From the NCBI GenBank assembly GCA_945903465.1, contig CAMDOF010000014.1, positions 1 through 64,000 of the forward strand: a stretch of DNA of 64,000 nt, given 5' to 3'. The translations under genes and the position numbers were made by a program. The notes beneath the pieces were generated by a model, which saw nothing but the letters and a program-made list of their open reading frames with translations, did no database searches and was not told the origin of the DNA. This stretch comes from Opitutus sp. GAS368 (GTDB lineage Bacteria; Verrucomicrobiota; Verrucomicrobiia; Opitutales; Opitutaceae). Below, piece after piece: positions 1 to 9,098 of this stretch. How positions within the stretch are numbered: the stretch's first letter is position 1; each line of letters begins with the position of its first letter.

Positions 1-375
1 GAGGCTCCCAGGCAGCAGGGGCGACAAGAGTGTCGCCCATCCGACGGACCGGCGACACTCCTGTCGCCGATGGTGGGCCTGGAAAGCGGTTTCTTCCCGT
101 CGGTGCCAAAACTTGTTTTGGTGGGGAGGCTCCCATGCAGCAGGGGCGACAAGAGTGTCGCCCATCCGACGGACCGGCGACACTCCTGTCGCCGATGGTG
201 GGCCTGGAAATCTGTTTCTTCCCGTCGGGGCCAAAACTTGTTTTGGTGGGGAGGCTCCTATGCTGCAGGGGCGACAAGAGTGTCGCCCATCCGGCGGACC
301 GGCGACACTCCTGTCGCCGATGGTGGGCCTGGAAAGCTGTTTCTTACAGTCGGGGCCAAAACTTGTTTTGGTGGG
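1..375. repeat. Three tandem 125-bp units with internal hairpins
   Basis: Three near-identical units begin at 1, 126 and 251, and a fourth starts at 376 but diverges after a few bases, so the array probably extends left of the window. In unit 1 the palindromes are GGGCGACA/TGTCGCCC around AGAG (19-38), GGCGACA/TGTCGCC around CTCC (51-68), and CCAAAA/TTTTGG around CTTG (about 107-122). The first two arms are also near-complements of each other, so the unit can fold as two small hairpins or one long one. No stop codon occurs in any plus-strand frame across the array, but I do not regard it as coding. The spacing and absence of unique spacers do not fit CRISPR; a BIME/REP-like structured repeat is the best description. 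Confidence 0.9.
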
Positions 376-754
376 GAGGCTGCTAGGAAACTGGATTTGC
401 GGGGGGGGCGGGGTTCTTGGATTCAACGGACGAAACGATCCCAAAACCCAAAGCCTGACTCCGTTGGTTCGTTCCTGACTCCGTTGGTTCGTTCGACACT
501 GTACGTTCCGTCGACCGTGGCGCGGGCTCGGGCGCGCGGCCTGATGATTCAATCCGCAGCATTCTCGGATCAGACCGCGCCGCACGCGCCAGACCGCGCC
601 GCGCGCGGCACCTCCTTAGCAGGCGCTTGCGCGGCAGCGTTCGCCTTGAGATTTTTGGCTGTGTCGGGCACCGAAAGCTTGAGTGCTCGGCCGGGCCCTT
701 GCATTTCAAGTAGCCATCGGGTTCCTGCTGACCCGGTCAATCCTTCATCTTCTG
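376..754. other. Non-coding leader region before first sulfatase
   Basis: No gene is recognised here. It holds the diverged edge of the 125-bp array, a G run near 401-408, and a perfect 20-bp tandem duplication at 455-474 and 475-494. Open frames exist in this stretch but show no protein-like character. The promoter of the downstream sulfatase should lie here, although I cannot point to convincing -35 and -10 boxes. Confidence 0.5.
455..494. repeat. 20-bp perfect tandem duplication
   Basis: The unit CTGACTCCGTTGGTTCGTTC occurs twice head to tail with no spacer (455-474, 475-494). It looks like a recent slippage duplication and has no obvious function. Confidence 0.9.
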
Positions 755-2329
755 ATGATCACGCGCTTGCGCTCCTCTGCTCTCTTTGCTTCGGGTCTGC
801 TCTTCGCTGCCGGCTTCCACTTTGCCGGCGCGGCCGGCCCGCCGCCTCCGAACGTCCTCTTCATTGCCGTCGACGATCTCAACGACTGGATCGGGCCCTT
901 GCGCGGCCATCCGCAGGTGAAGACGCCGAACCTTGACCGGTTGGCCCAGCGCGGCGTCACCTTCACGAATGCCCATTGCGCCGCACCGCTCTGCAACCCT
1001 TCGCGTGCCGCCGTCTTTAGCGGTCATCAACCGTTTACAACCGGCGTGCTCGCGAATGACGAAAAGGCCATCCGCACGGTGCGGCCTGATCTGGTCCTCT
1101 TGCCCCAGCATTTTAAGGCAGCGGGCTATCGCACCTATGGCACGGGGAAACTTCTTCACCAGAAGGGCCGCGGTTTGTGCGATGAGGAGTTTTATCCCGA
1201 GCAGCGCTGGAGTCCGTTTACCGCCGAGGCGACCGCCTACACGGCGGCCGAGCTCCCTTCCAAGGGCACCGATCATCCCCAGCATCATACCGTCCTCCAA
1301 GGGCGCCCGGTGACTTTGCCGCTCAACCGGATGCCGAGCGATCGTGCCGCCACTTCGCCCAACGGCGAATCCTTTGATTGGGGACCGCTCGAGGTGGGCG
1401 ACGCCGACATGGGCGACGGCCAAATCGCCGAGTGGGCCGTGAAGCAAATCCGCCAGCAGCCGACGATGTCGCCGCAACCGTGGTTTCTCGCGGTCGGATT
1501 TTATCGTCCCCATATCCCGCTGTTCGCCCCAAAAAAGTATTTCGACCTCTACGCGGGAATCGACGTCCAGCTTCCCGCGGTCAAAGCCGATGATCTGGTC
1601 GATCTGAGCGACACCGGGCGCGCTTGGGCCCGTGATCCTGTCACGGCGGGCTCGCACGCGGCCGTGGTAAAATACGGGCAGTGGCGAGCGGCCGTTACGG
1701 CGTATCTCGCGTGCGTCTCCTTCATCGACGCGCAGGTCGGTAAACTCCTCGATGCCCTCGACGCCAGTGCCGCCGCCGACAACACCGTGATCGTATTCTG
1801 GGGAGACCACGGCTGGCACCTTGGAGAAAAGGAACACTGGGGCAAGTGGACCGGCTGGCAGCGTGCGACTCACGTGCCGCTCATCGTGGTGCTCCCGCAA
1901 CGGGGCGCCTCCGCGGACTTTCCCCGGGGTGCGACGTGTGCGGCTCCCGTTGGGCTGATCGACCTTTATCCGACCTTGATTAATGTGTGCGGGATCGCCC
2001 CTCGCGCGGGTCTCGCTGGCGAGTCGCTGGCCCCGCTGCTCAAAAACCCGGCGGCCGTCTCGGACCGTGTGATCCTGACGTGTTTTGATGCCGGCAACTA
2101 CTCGGTGACGGGCCCGCGCTGGCGCTACCTCCGGTACGCCGACGGGAACGAGGAGCTCTACGATCTCGTGAATGATCCGCACGAGTGGACGAACCTGGCG
2201 GGCCGGCCCGAGGTGCGTACTGTTCAGCAGGAGATGGCGGCCAAACTACCGGTGGTGGCCCCCGCGATCAACGAGGCGGCGGCACCGGCCAAGTCGGGCC
2301 GGAAAAAAAAGAAATCGGCGAACCTCTGA
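755..2329 (+). CDS. Secreted sulfatase, iduronate-2-sulfatase-like
   Basis: Formylglycine-dependent sulfatase (about 524 residues) predicted to hydrolyse sulfate esters on a glycan outside the cytoplasm. The ATG at 755 gives a clean signal peptide (basic start, hydrophobic core near residues 8-20, AGA-like cleavage near 26); an upstream in-frame ATG at 683 would bury it. The N-terminal metal site is the VDD at 39-41, and the maturation motif C-N-P-S-R starts at Cys80, the residue converted to formylglycine. A later WGDHGWHLGE segment is typical of iduronate-2-sulfatase-like members, as is the opening VLFIAVDDLNDW. The C-terminus is Lys-rich. It converges on the TonB receptor gene and is one of four sulfatases here; no maturase gene is in the window. 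The true substrate is unknown. Confidence 0.9.
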   Translation: MITRLRSSALFASGLLFAAGFHFAGAAGPPPPNVLFIAVDDLNDWIGPLRGHPQVKTPNLDRLAQRGVTFTNAHCAAPLCNPSRAAVFSGHQPFTTGVLANDEKAIRTVRPDLVLLPQHFKAAGYRTYGTGKLLHQKGRGLCDEEFYPEQRWSPFTAEATAYTAAELPSKGTDHPQHHTVLQGRPVTLPLNRMPSDRAATSPNGESFDWGPLEVGDADMGDGQIAEWAVKQIRQQPTMSPQPWFLAVGFYRPHIPLFAPKKYFDLYAGIDVQLPAVKADDLVDLSDTGRAWARDPVTAGSHAAVVKYGQWRAAVTAYLACVSFIDAQVGKLLDALDASAAADNTVIVFWGDHGWHLGEKEHWGKWTGWQRATHVPLIVVLPQRGASADFPRGATCAAPVGLIDLYPTLINVCGIAPRAGLAGESLAPLLKNPAAVSDRVILTCFDAGNYSVTGPRWRYLRYADGNEELYDLVNDPHEWTNLAGRPEVRTVQQEMAAKLPVVAPAINEAAAPAKSGRKKKKSANL

Positions 2330-2448
2330 CCAACCGGGTGCCCGTCCGGCTGGGAACGGGGCGCGGCGCCGCCAGCCGCGACGGCCGGTGGGCCCACGGC
2401 GCCGGGTCAAGGCGGCCGGGGACGGCCTTGGCCGGAAGCCTGTTCGGT

Positions 2449-5400
2449 TTAGAAGTCAAAGCTGCTCGTGAGTAGAAACACGCGTGGCTCGGGATATTGG
2501 AAGACGACCGGTGCGCCCGCGGCGGAGAGTCCGCTCTGGGCGATGAGTTTGTCGTCGTTGAGCACGTTGCGGACGTTGAGCGAGACGTTCCAGCGGACCC
2601 GCTTGGTGAAGAGGGTTGTTGTGTAGCCGAGCACCCCGTCGGTGTTCCAGGAGGATCCGCCCATGATGGGCCGATTTGTATCCGCGATCGCGATACTGGA
2701 TCCCGCGGGGAAGAGCCCGGGGGTGCCGAGGATCGGATCGTTGGCCAGATCAGCGGAGGTAACGGTCTTGTCGCGGTAGCCGAGGATCCGTTCGCCGCGA
2801 TAGCGCATACTGCCGCCCAGGCGGAAGCCTTTCAGCCAGCCGGTCTGAAATCGATAGGTGCTGGTGAAGTTACTGCGCCAGACGACCTCTTGGTTATTGG
2901 CTTGGCCCTCGCTCTCGCGCAGGAACGCCCAGCCGAGCGCGGCGCTGCGGACATAAGCGAGCAGGGTTTCGTTGGGATTGGTTGACGTGTTAAAGTGCAA
3001 CGGGGTGGGGCCGTTGCCGCCGGTGCGTTGCAGAGCGGCGAGGTCATTGGCGGCGGCGAGCCAGTCTTTTATCCGGTAGGCGATCACGCCGAACCAGTCC
3101 CCGGCGATCCGGACGCTCCGAGTATTATTCTTAGCGACGCTGGCGCTCACGCTCCAGCCGCCGAACGGGTTGGCGACGAGCCGGTATTCGACGCCCTTCG
3201 CAATGCGATCGGCCGCATTCGCATACTTGAGGGAGTAGACGGTGCCGGCCGCGCCTTCACTGACCCAGCCGAGCACATCGTTCTGAAAATAAGCCACCGG
3301 GCTGGTGGGATCGATGCCGTTTTTGGTGCCGCCGAGGACGGCGGCGCCCGTGGCGGCGGATTCGTAGCGGCCACCTGATTTGCTGAGCTGGTAGTTTTGA
3401 ACGGATTTCTCGATGTGCACGGCCGTCCAGCGGATATCGTTGCGATCCATGCCGGAGTTTCCTCCGACGGCGGTCGGGTTGGGCACTGCCGGGGAGCCGC
3501 CGGAGATTCCGAGGTAAATGGATTCGTAGGCGTTGACCCGCAGGACGAGTCGGTTCTCGAGGAAACGCAGCGACCCGCCATATTCGCGGGTGGTCCCATC
3601 GTCGAGTTGAGCCTCGCTGCCGCTGGGGGATTTGCGGGTAAAATCTGCGACGAAGGCCGAGGATGATTCCGTGTAGTGCAAGCTGGGGATCGCGTTTTTT
3701 CCGAAAGGATGAATCACGACGCCCTTAAGGCGGGAGGTGACGCCATACTTGGTGGCGGCTTCGAGGGAGTCGAACTCGCCGCCGCGGCTGAGCATGGCAT
3801 CCCATGGTTCGAAGCCGGCGTTCCCGACGGGTTGGCCATTGCCGGGGAAAACGATCGCGGCACCGCTGCGGATGGGCTCCTCGTACTTGCCGGTGGCGGC
3901 GTTGTACCGGCGTGGCAGCCGGCTGTTCGCGCCGCCGCTCTGGCCAACCCACGGAGCGAACGATGCATTGGAAAAACGTTCACCCACGGTGAGGTTGAGC
4001 CGGCCATTGAGGAAACTACTCTGCACCCCATACTGCATCGCGTCCTCCTTCTTCTTGCCGTTTGAGGTCTGGACTTGGGCGCCATACGGACTGCTCATGC
4101 CGGTGTTGATCACGACTTCGCGACCGGCGGCGTCCTGCCCGATCACGCGGGTCTCTGGACTCCAGAGGTTGAAGGGCGCCTGCAGCGAGAAGTGGCCCGT
4201 GCCGCTGTTGTTTTGCGGCGTGTCGAGATAGAAACGCGAGCGGAGCCGGCGCGTATTGCGGATGGTGTCATTGGCGGCGGTGGTCCCCGCGGGATAGACG
4301 ATGCCGTCGAACGTATTGTCGGAAATGATACGGGCATTGTTGTTGTTCTGCTGTACGCGCATGTTGACGCCGCCGGAATACATCACGGCGGCCTGATGGG
4401 AGCCGAGCCAGCGCCAGAAGCCCGGCCGCTTTTCAAAATTGAGGGCGTAGGCGGTTTGGAGCCGGCGCTCCGTCCGGTGATTTCGCCACATGCTGCCCGT
4501 GATATCGTCCTCCACGTAGTATTTGCCGAGATTGGGATTGGGGGTGATGCCGTCCGGGAGAAACCGGTTTAGTTCAACGCGCAGATCAGTGTTGTTGCCA
4601 GAAATGAAACTGAGTGAGCGGGTGTCAAAAACCTCCCGGTTATATCCGCCCTCGATGTAGAGATCGCGCCAAGGGTTCAGTTCGAAGACAAAGCCATGGA
4701 TGTTACTGCGCCAACGACGTTGCATGGCGTTGCCGATGACGCTCTGGTCAAGCGGGTAGATGTTCGGATTGATGATGCTGGGGTCTTGGGTGCCGTCGAG
4801 TGGGCGGCTGGAGGTCACGGTATTGGTCCAGTTGCGAATCGCCGATGGTTGGCTGCCGTTAAGATTGTAGACGACGGTGCCGGCCGAGGCCACGTTGTTG
4901 AAGCGCTCGGCGGATTTTGCCAGATCGGCGCCTTGAGCGTTAAACGCGGTGGTGAACTGCGTCGCCGTACTCGTGGCGTTGAGGCCCGCGTTATTGAAGA
5001 ATGGGCGCGTCGCGGTGCCCAGCCACGGGCTGACCCGATCCGCGACCAAGGTGTTGGCGGCGTTGCGCTGCCGCGAATCGTATTTCTCGATCCAGCCCCG
5101 TAAGGAAGCGCGGGGGGTGGGCTGAAACAGCAGGGCGGTGTAGAGGCGTTCGGTCTTGGCCCCGACGCCGTCGCGATAGTCGCGCTCGTCGGCACGGAGC
5201 CCGGCGATGCGTAGTCCGAGCATCTTGCGCAAGAGTGGCTGGTTCAAGTTCAGCGACGTGCGCAGGCTGCCGTTGGAGTCGGCGCGAATCGTGGCATTGC
5301 CAGAGAATTTCCGGAGGTCGGGCCGGTCGAAAGCGGCGTCGTTGGTGCCACCAGCGAAACCAGCGCCGAAGAGAATGGCATTCGAACCGGAGACGAGCGT

Positions 5401-5901
5401 GAAGCGTTTGCCGGTGTTGTAGCTGTCGAGGGGTACGTTGGTCTCGAAGAAATCGTGCGTGTTGTTAGAGCGGCTCAACCCTCGGGTCTTGCCGCCGTAG
5501 TTGGAGGCAAAGACGCTGTTCGTATTCGGATCCGTGCCGGGCGAAAAGTTCTCCTCGCTCGATTCAATATTCATCGAGTAGCGGAGCGCTTCCTCGAGGG
5601 TGAGGGCTCCGATATCTTCCAGAAATTCGGCGGTCAATACGTCGATCTGGGAAGCGACGTCGCGCAACTCACTTTTTAACCGCGTGCCGCCGAGCGTGCT
5701 GGTGGCGGTGTAACCGACATCCGAACTCGCACTGACCGCGAACGGATTCAGGACAATGGCCTCCTCGGTTGGGGTGGCTCGAGTGGCCGGCGCTGGCGCG
5801 AGCGGAGCTACCTGGGCGTGGGTTGGGCTGCTCAGCAGCGCTGAGGCGATGAGCAGACGGTTGAACAAATAGGCGAAGCCGGGGTGCGGGTGTTGGGTCA
5901 T
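2449..5901 (-). CDS. TonB-dependent outer-membrane receptor
   Basis: Large (1150 residues) outer-membrane beta-barrel receptor expected to import a ligand, probably a glycan fragment given the sulfatases on both sides. A signal peptide ends near the A-Q-V at about residue 30. An acidic TonB-box-like stretch and the NPFAVSASSDVGYTATST segment (about residues 51-68), common in verrucomicrobial receptors, are followed by a plug domain (about 75-210) and then the barrel. The chain ends with Phe (SSFDF), the usual barrel-insertion signal. There is no carboxypeptidase-regulatory-like N-terminal extension and no adjacent SusD gene, so this is not a classic Bacteroidota SusCD pair. It is divergent from the sulfatase at 6093, with about 190 bp between them for promoters. 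Confidence 0.93.
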   Translation of the reverse strand: MTQHPHPGFAYLFNRLLIASALLSSPTHAQVAPLAPAPATRATPTEEAIVLNPFAVSASSDVGYTATSTLGGTRLKSELRDVASQIDVLTAEFLEDIGALTLEEALRYSMNIESSEENFSPGTDPNTNSVFASNYGGKTRGLSRSNNTHDFFETNVPLDSYNTGKRFTLVSGSNAILFGAGFAGGTNDAAFDRPDLRKFSGNATIRADSNGSLRTSLNLNQPLLRKMLGLRIAGLRADERDYRDGVGAKTERLYTALLFQPTPRASLRGWIEKYDSRQRNAANTLVADRVSPWLGTATRPFFNNAGLNATSTATQFTTAFNAQGADLAKSAERFNNVASAGTVVYNLNGSQPSAIRNWTNTVTSSRPLDGTQDPSIINPNIYPLDQSVIGNAMQRRWRSNIHGFVFELNPWRDLYIEGGYNREVFDTRSLSFISGNNTDLRVELNRFLPDGITPNPNLGKYYVEDDITGSMWRNHRTERRLQTAYALNFEKRPGFWRWLGSHQAAVMYSGGVNMRVQQNNNNARIISDNTFDGIVYPAGTTAANDTIRNTRRLRSRFYLDTPQNNSGTGHFSLQAPFNLWSPETRVIGQDAAGREVVINTGMSSPYGAQVQTSNGKKKEDAMQYGVQSSFLNGRLNLTVGERFSNASFAPWVGQSGGANSRLPRRYNAATGKYEEPIRSGAAIVFPGNGQPVGNAGFEPWDAMLSRGGEFDSLEAATKYGVTSRLKGVVIHPFGKNAIPSLHYTESSSAFVADFTRKSPSGSEAQLDDGTTREYGGSLRFLENRLVLRVNAYESIYLGISGGSPAVPNPTAVGGNSGMDRNDIRWTAVHIEKSVQNYQLSKSGGRYESAATGAAVLGGTKNGIDPTSPVAYFQNDVLGWVSEGAAGTVYSLKYANAADRIAKGVEYRLVANPFGGWSVSASVAKNNTRSVRIAGDWFGVIAYRIKDWLAAANDLAALQRTGGNGPTPLHFNTSTNPNETLLAYVRSAALGWAFLRESEGQANNQEVVWRSNFTSTYRFQTGWLKGFRLGGSMRYRGERILGYRDKTVTSADLANDPILGTPGLFPAGSSIAIADTNRPIMGGSSWNTDGVLGYTTTLFTKRVRWNVSLNVRNVLNDDKLIAQSGLSAAGAPVVFQYPEPRVFLLTSSFDF

Positions 5902-6092
5902 CGGAGGTATTGAGAGTGGCTTTGGCTAAGTTGATCCAGCGACCTGATCAAGGATCTTAAACCGTCCGACCGGCGGCCGCTCCGTCTTGGCGGCTGGCGG
6001 TCGCTGCTCGTCCTGTCTCGGCTGGACCCGATCTACCGGGTAATCGTTGACCTTACTTGCCCAGTGCGCGGCGCCCCGTTAGGCGTCTCTGG
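5902..6092. promoter_or_regulatory. Divergent intergenic region, receptor/sulfatase
   Basis: This 191-bp gap separates the start codons of the TonB receptor (minus) and the second sulfatase (plus), so it must carry both promoters. I see no convincing operator or promoter consensus. Coordinate control of receptor and sulfatases from this gap is an inference from orientation only. Confidence 0.4.
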
Positions 6093-7625
6093 ATGCAACC
6101 CCGACTCATCGTAATGCTCGCTGTCGCCTTGACCTGTTTGGCGTGGGGCGCTCACGGCGTTTTGGCGGCGATTCCTGCGAGGCCCAACGTGGTCTACATT
6201 CTCGCGGACGACTTGGGCTACGGCGACGTCCAGGCGCTAAACCCCGCGCGCGGAAAAATTAAAACGCCCCACCTCGATCGGCTCGCTGCCCAGGGCATGA
6301 CGTTCACCGACGCGCATAGCGGTTCATCGGTTTGCACGCCCACGCGCTACGGTTTGCTGACGGGCCGCTATGCTTGGCGCTCGCGTCTGCAAAAGGGTGT
6401 CCTCGATGGCTCGGATGATCCACCGCTCATTGCCCAGGATCGCCTGACCGTTCCTGCGCTGCTGCAACGGCACGGTTACACGACGGCCGCGATCGGCAAA
6501 TGGCATCTCGGTTTTACTTCCGAGCCTCCCCGCCCGACTCCAGCGGCGGCGCCTGGGCCTGCCGCGGCACCTGCGGGAAAATCTAAAATGGGCGAGAAGG
6601 GGCTCCCGGTCGGCACCCGGATCATCGGGGGTCCGGTCACGCGCGGCTTCGATTATTTCTGGGGCTGCTCCAACGCCCGCACGATGGCGGGCCTGATTGA
6701 AAATGACCTTGTGATCGAAAATCTCCCGCCCGTGAAAATGCTTCCTCGCCTCGAGCGGCAGGCGGTCAATTACCTCGCGGCGCACGCCGCCGCCGCGAAA
6801 GGCGGGACCCCGTTTTTTCTTTACGTCCCGCTGACCTCGCCGCACACGCCCATTCTCCCCACGCCAGAGTGGCAGGGGAAAAGCGGTCTCGGCGACTACG
6901 GCGATTTCGTCATGCAGACTGATGCCGTCGTGGGAGCAATTCTCGCCGCACTCGACCAAAACGGCCTGACCGATGACACCCTCGTCATCTTCACCGCCGA
7001 TAACGGCTGCTCGCCGCAAGCCGACACTCCGGGCCTCGAGAAAAAAGGTCATTTTGCCAGTGCCCAGCTCCGCGGCTACAAGGCCGATATTTGGGAGGGT
7101 GGCCATCGCGTGCCTTTCTTGGTGCGCTGGCCGGCGCGGGTCGCCGCGGCCTCGCAAAACGCCCAGCTGATCTGTCACGTCGATCTGCTCGCGACTTGCG
7201 CCGATCTCCTCGGCGTGAGCCTCCCCGCAGATGCCGGCGAAGACAGTGTGAGCATTCTCCCGGCGCTGCTCGGTCGCGGCGGGGCCCCGCGGCGCGACGC
7301 CGTCGTGCATCACTCGATTAACGGGATGTTCTCGATTCGTCAGGGCCCGTGGAAATTGGAATTTTGCCCGGGCTCCGGGGGCTGGGGCGCGCCCGGTGAT
7401 CCCGCCGCCCGCCGAGCCGGCCTAGCGGAAATTCAACTCTACGACCTCAGTCGCGACGTTGCGGAAACCCAAAATCTTCAGGCCGAAAACCCCGCGACCG
7501 TCGCCCAGCTTACCGCGCTGCTCCTTCGTTACGTGGCCGATGGCCGCAGCACTCCCGGCCCCCGCCAACGTAACGACGTTGCGATCGATCTTCTGAAAAC
7601 CAAAGGCGCCGCCTCCCTACCATGA
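6093..7625 (+). CDS. Secreted arylsulfatase-type sulfatase
   Basis: Second formylglycine sulfatase (about 510 residues from the ATG at 6093). The upstream ATG at 6057 would only add 12 Arg-rich residues before the signal peptide, so 6093 is preferred. The hydrophobic signal spans about residues 5-25. Metal-binding ADD is at 38-40 and the maturation motif C-T-P-T-R begins at Cys81. The LGYGD segment following ADD and the GKWHLGF segment are hallmarks of the arylsulfatase A-like branch. An Ala/Pro-rich insertion near residues 148-163 looks like a surface loop. Its stop codon overlaps the start of the next sulfatase (ATGA at 7622-7625), so the two are translationally coupled. Confidence 0.92.
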   Translation: MQPRLIVMLAVALTCLAWGAHGVLAAIPARPNVVYILADDLGYGDVQALNPARGKIKTPHLDRLAAQGMTFTDAHSGSSVCTPTRYGLLTGRYAWRSRLQKGVLDGSDDPPLIAQDRLTVPALLQRHGYTTAAIGKWHLGFTSEPPRPTPAAAPGPAAAPAGKSKMGEKGLPVGTRIIGGPVTRGFDYFWGCSNARTMAGLIENDLVIENLPPVKMLPRLERQAVNYLAAHAAAAKGGTPFFLYVPLTSPHTPILPTPEWQGKSGLGDYGDFVMQTDAVVGAILAALDQNGLTDDTLVIFTADNGCSPQADTPGLEKKGHFASAQLRGYKADIWEGGHRVPFLVRWPARVAAASQNAQLICHVDLLATCADLLGVSLPADAGEDSVSILPALLGRGGAPRRDAVVHHSINGMFSIRQGPWKLEFCPGSGGWGAPGDPAARRAGLAEIQLYDLSRDVAETQNLQAENPATVAQLTALLLRYVADGRSTPGPRQRNDVAIDLLKTKGAASLP

Positions 7626-9076
7626 AACATTTGCTCTCCATTTCGATGCTCCTCCGCCGCGTCCCGGCGGTACTGGTTTTTGCGTCCGGCGCGGCGACTG
7701 CCGCGATTACCGCCACGGCCGCGGGGGTCCAAGCGAAACCCAACATCGTCTTCATTTTTGCCGATGACCAACGCGCCGATACCATCGCGGCCTTGGGCAA
7801 CGCGCAGATCAAAACACCGAACCTCGATCGTCTCGTGCGGCGCGGGGTCGCTTTCAACCGTGCGTATATGATGGGAGGCTTGAACGGCGCGACCTGCGTC
7901 CCCTCGCGGGCGATGTTGCTCTCCGGCCGATCACTTTTTCACATCGACGAAAAACTCACGCGGGATGAGACCTGGCCCGCCGCCTTCGGTCGAGCCGGGT
8001 ACACCACGTTTATTAGCGGCAAATGGCACAACACCCCCGCCGCCGTCCCGCTGAGCTTTCAACGCGCCCGCCAGCTCTTCACCGGCGGTATGACCAACCC
8101 CATGCAGGCCCCGCTCGGCAGTCTGGAAAACGGTAAAATGGGCCCCGCGACCGTCGGCCCGAAACACGCCTGTGAGACGTTCACCGATGAGACGATCGCG
8201 TTTTTGAAGGAGAGCCATTCGGCGCCTTTTTTCGCCTACTTGCCTTTTGATGGACCCCACGATCCCCACATCGTGCCCAATGATTTTCCCGTTCACTACG
8301 ACGCCGCGAAGATTCCCTTACCGGCCAATTTCCTGCCGCAGCATCCGTTCAATAATGGCGAAATGACTATTCGCGACGAACAACTTCTCCCCTGGCCGCG
8401 CACCTCGTTCGATATCCGCACCATGCTCGCCGAGTACTACCGCTACATTTCTTTCCTCGATCTTTTGATCGGCCGGGTGCTCGACGCCGTCGACGCCTCA
8501 CCGCACGCGAAAAATACCTTTGTGGTTTTCGCCGCTGATTCCGGCGTCGCCCGCGGTAGTCACGGTCTCATCGGAAAACAAAATCTCTACGAACACTCCA
8601 TGCGAGTACCCCTGATCATCGCAGGTCCCCGCATCCCTGCCAACCAGACTACTGATGCGATGTGCTACCTCTTCGATGTGCTGCCCACCCTCGGCGCGCT
8701 TGCGGGCATCACCGGTCCTAAAACGAGCGAAGGCATCGATCTCAGCCCTTCGTTGCACCATCCTGCCACGCCCGCCCGCGCGTCGTTGATGTTTGCCTAC
8801 CAGAAGGTCCAGCGCGGCCTCCGCGACGAACGTTTCAAGGTCATCCGCTACCCGCAGGTTGACCGTACCCAGCTCTTCGATCTCCAGGCCGATCCCGATG
8901 AGCGCATCGATCTTTCGAGCCGTCCGGAGCATGCGGCCCGCCTCGCTGCGATGACCACCGTCCTCGCGGCCGAAATGAAGCGCCTCGATGATCCCCAAGT
9001 ACTCATCGTCGCCTCTCCCCAGCCCGCCGCGTGGTCACCACCGGCAAAAAAATCGGCCGCGCCCAATAAAAAATAA
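7622..9076 (+). CDS. Secreted sulfatase, first of a tandem pair
   Basis: Third sulfatase (484 residues) with an N-terminal hydrophobic export signal up to about residue 37. The metal site is FADD followed by QRADTIA (about 46-56), and the formylglycine motif C-V-P-S-R starts at Cys92. The FADDQRADTIA opening and the GKWHN segment match the next gene closely, and both share a late SHGL.GK segment followed by a YEHSMR/FEHSMR motif, so the two are paralogues from a tandem duplication. It overlaps the upstream sulfatase by four bases and is followed after 22 bases by the next one, making a three-gene sulfatase operon. Substrate preference cannot be told from sequence reading alone. Confidence 0.92.
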   Translation: MKHLLSISMLLRRVPAVLVFASGAATAAITATAAGVQAKPNIVFIFADDQRADTIAALGNAQIKTPNLDRLVRRGVAFNRAYMMGGLNGATCVPSRAMLLSGRSLFHIDEKLTRDETWPAAFGRAGYTTFISGKWHNTPAAVPLSFQRARQLFTGGMTNPMQAPLGSLENGKMGPATVGPKHACETFTDETIAFLKESHSAPFFAYLPFDGPHDPHIVPNDFPVHYDAAKIPLPANFLPQHPFNNGEMTIRDEQLLPWPRTSFDIRTMLAEYYRYISFLDLLIGRVLDAVDASPHAKNTFVVFAADSGVARGSHGLIGKQNLYEHSMRVPLIIAGPRIPANQTTDAMCYLFDVLPTLGALAGITGPKTSEGIDLSPSLHHPATPARASLMFAYQKVQRGLRDERFKVIRYPQVDRTQLFDLQADPDERIDLSSRPEHAARLAAMTTVLAAEMKRLDDPQVLIVASPQPAAWSPPAKKSAAPNKK

Positions 9077-9098
9077 AACCCCGCCGCCCGCCCTGTCC

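Noticed and set aside
1-375. CRISPR-like array of palindromic repeats
   Set aside because: The units are contiguous 125-bp near-identical copies; there are no unique spacers and no cas genes nearby.
737-2182. 481-codon minus-strand open frame opposite the first sulfatase
   Set aside because: It lies entirely over a well-supported sulfatase on the other strand and its composition is rich in Arg/Gly without motifs, typical of a GC-rich shadow.
2449-5901. SusC of a SusCD pair
   Set aside because: No SusD gene adjoins it and the N-terminus lacks the usual carboxypeptidase-like extension of SusC.
6324-7313. 329-codon minus-strand open frame
   Set aside because: Shadow of the arylsulfatase-type gene; no recognisable domain.
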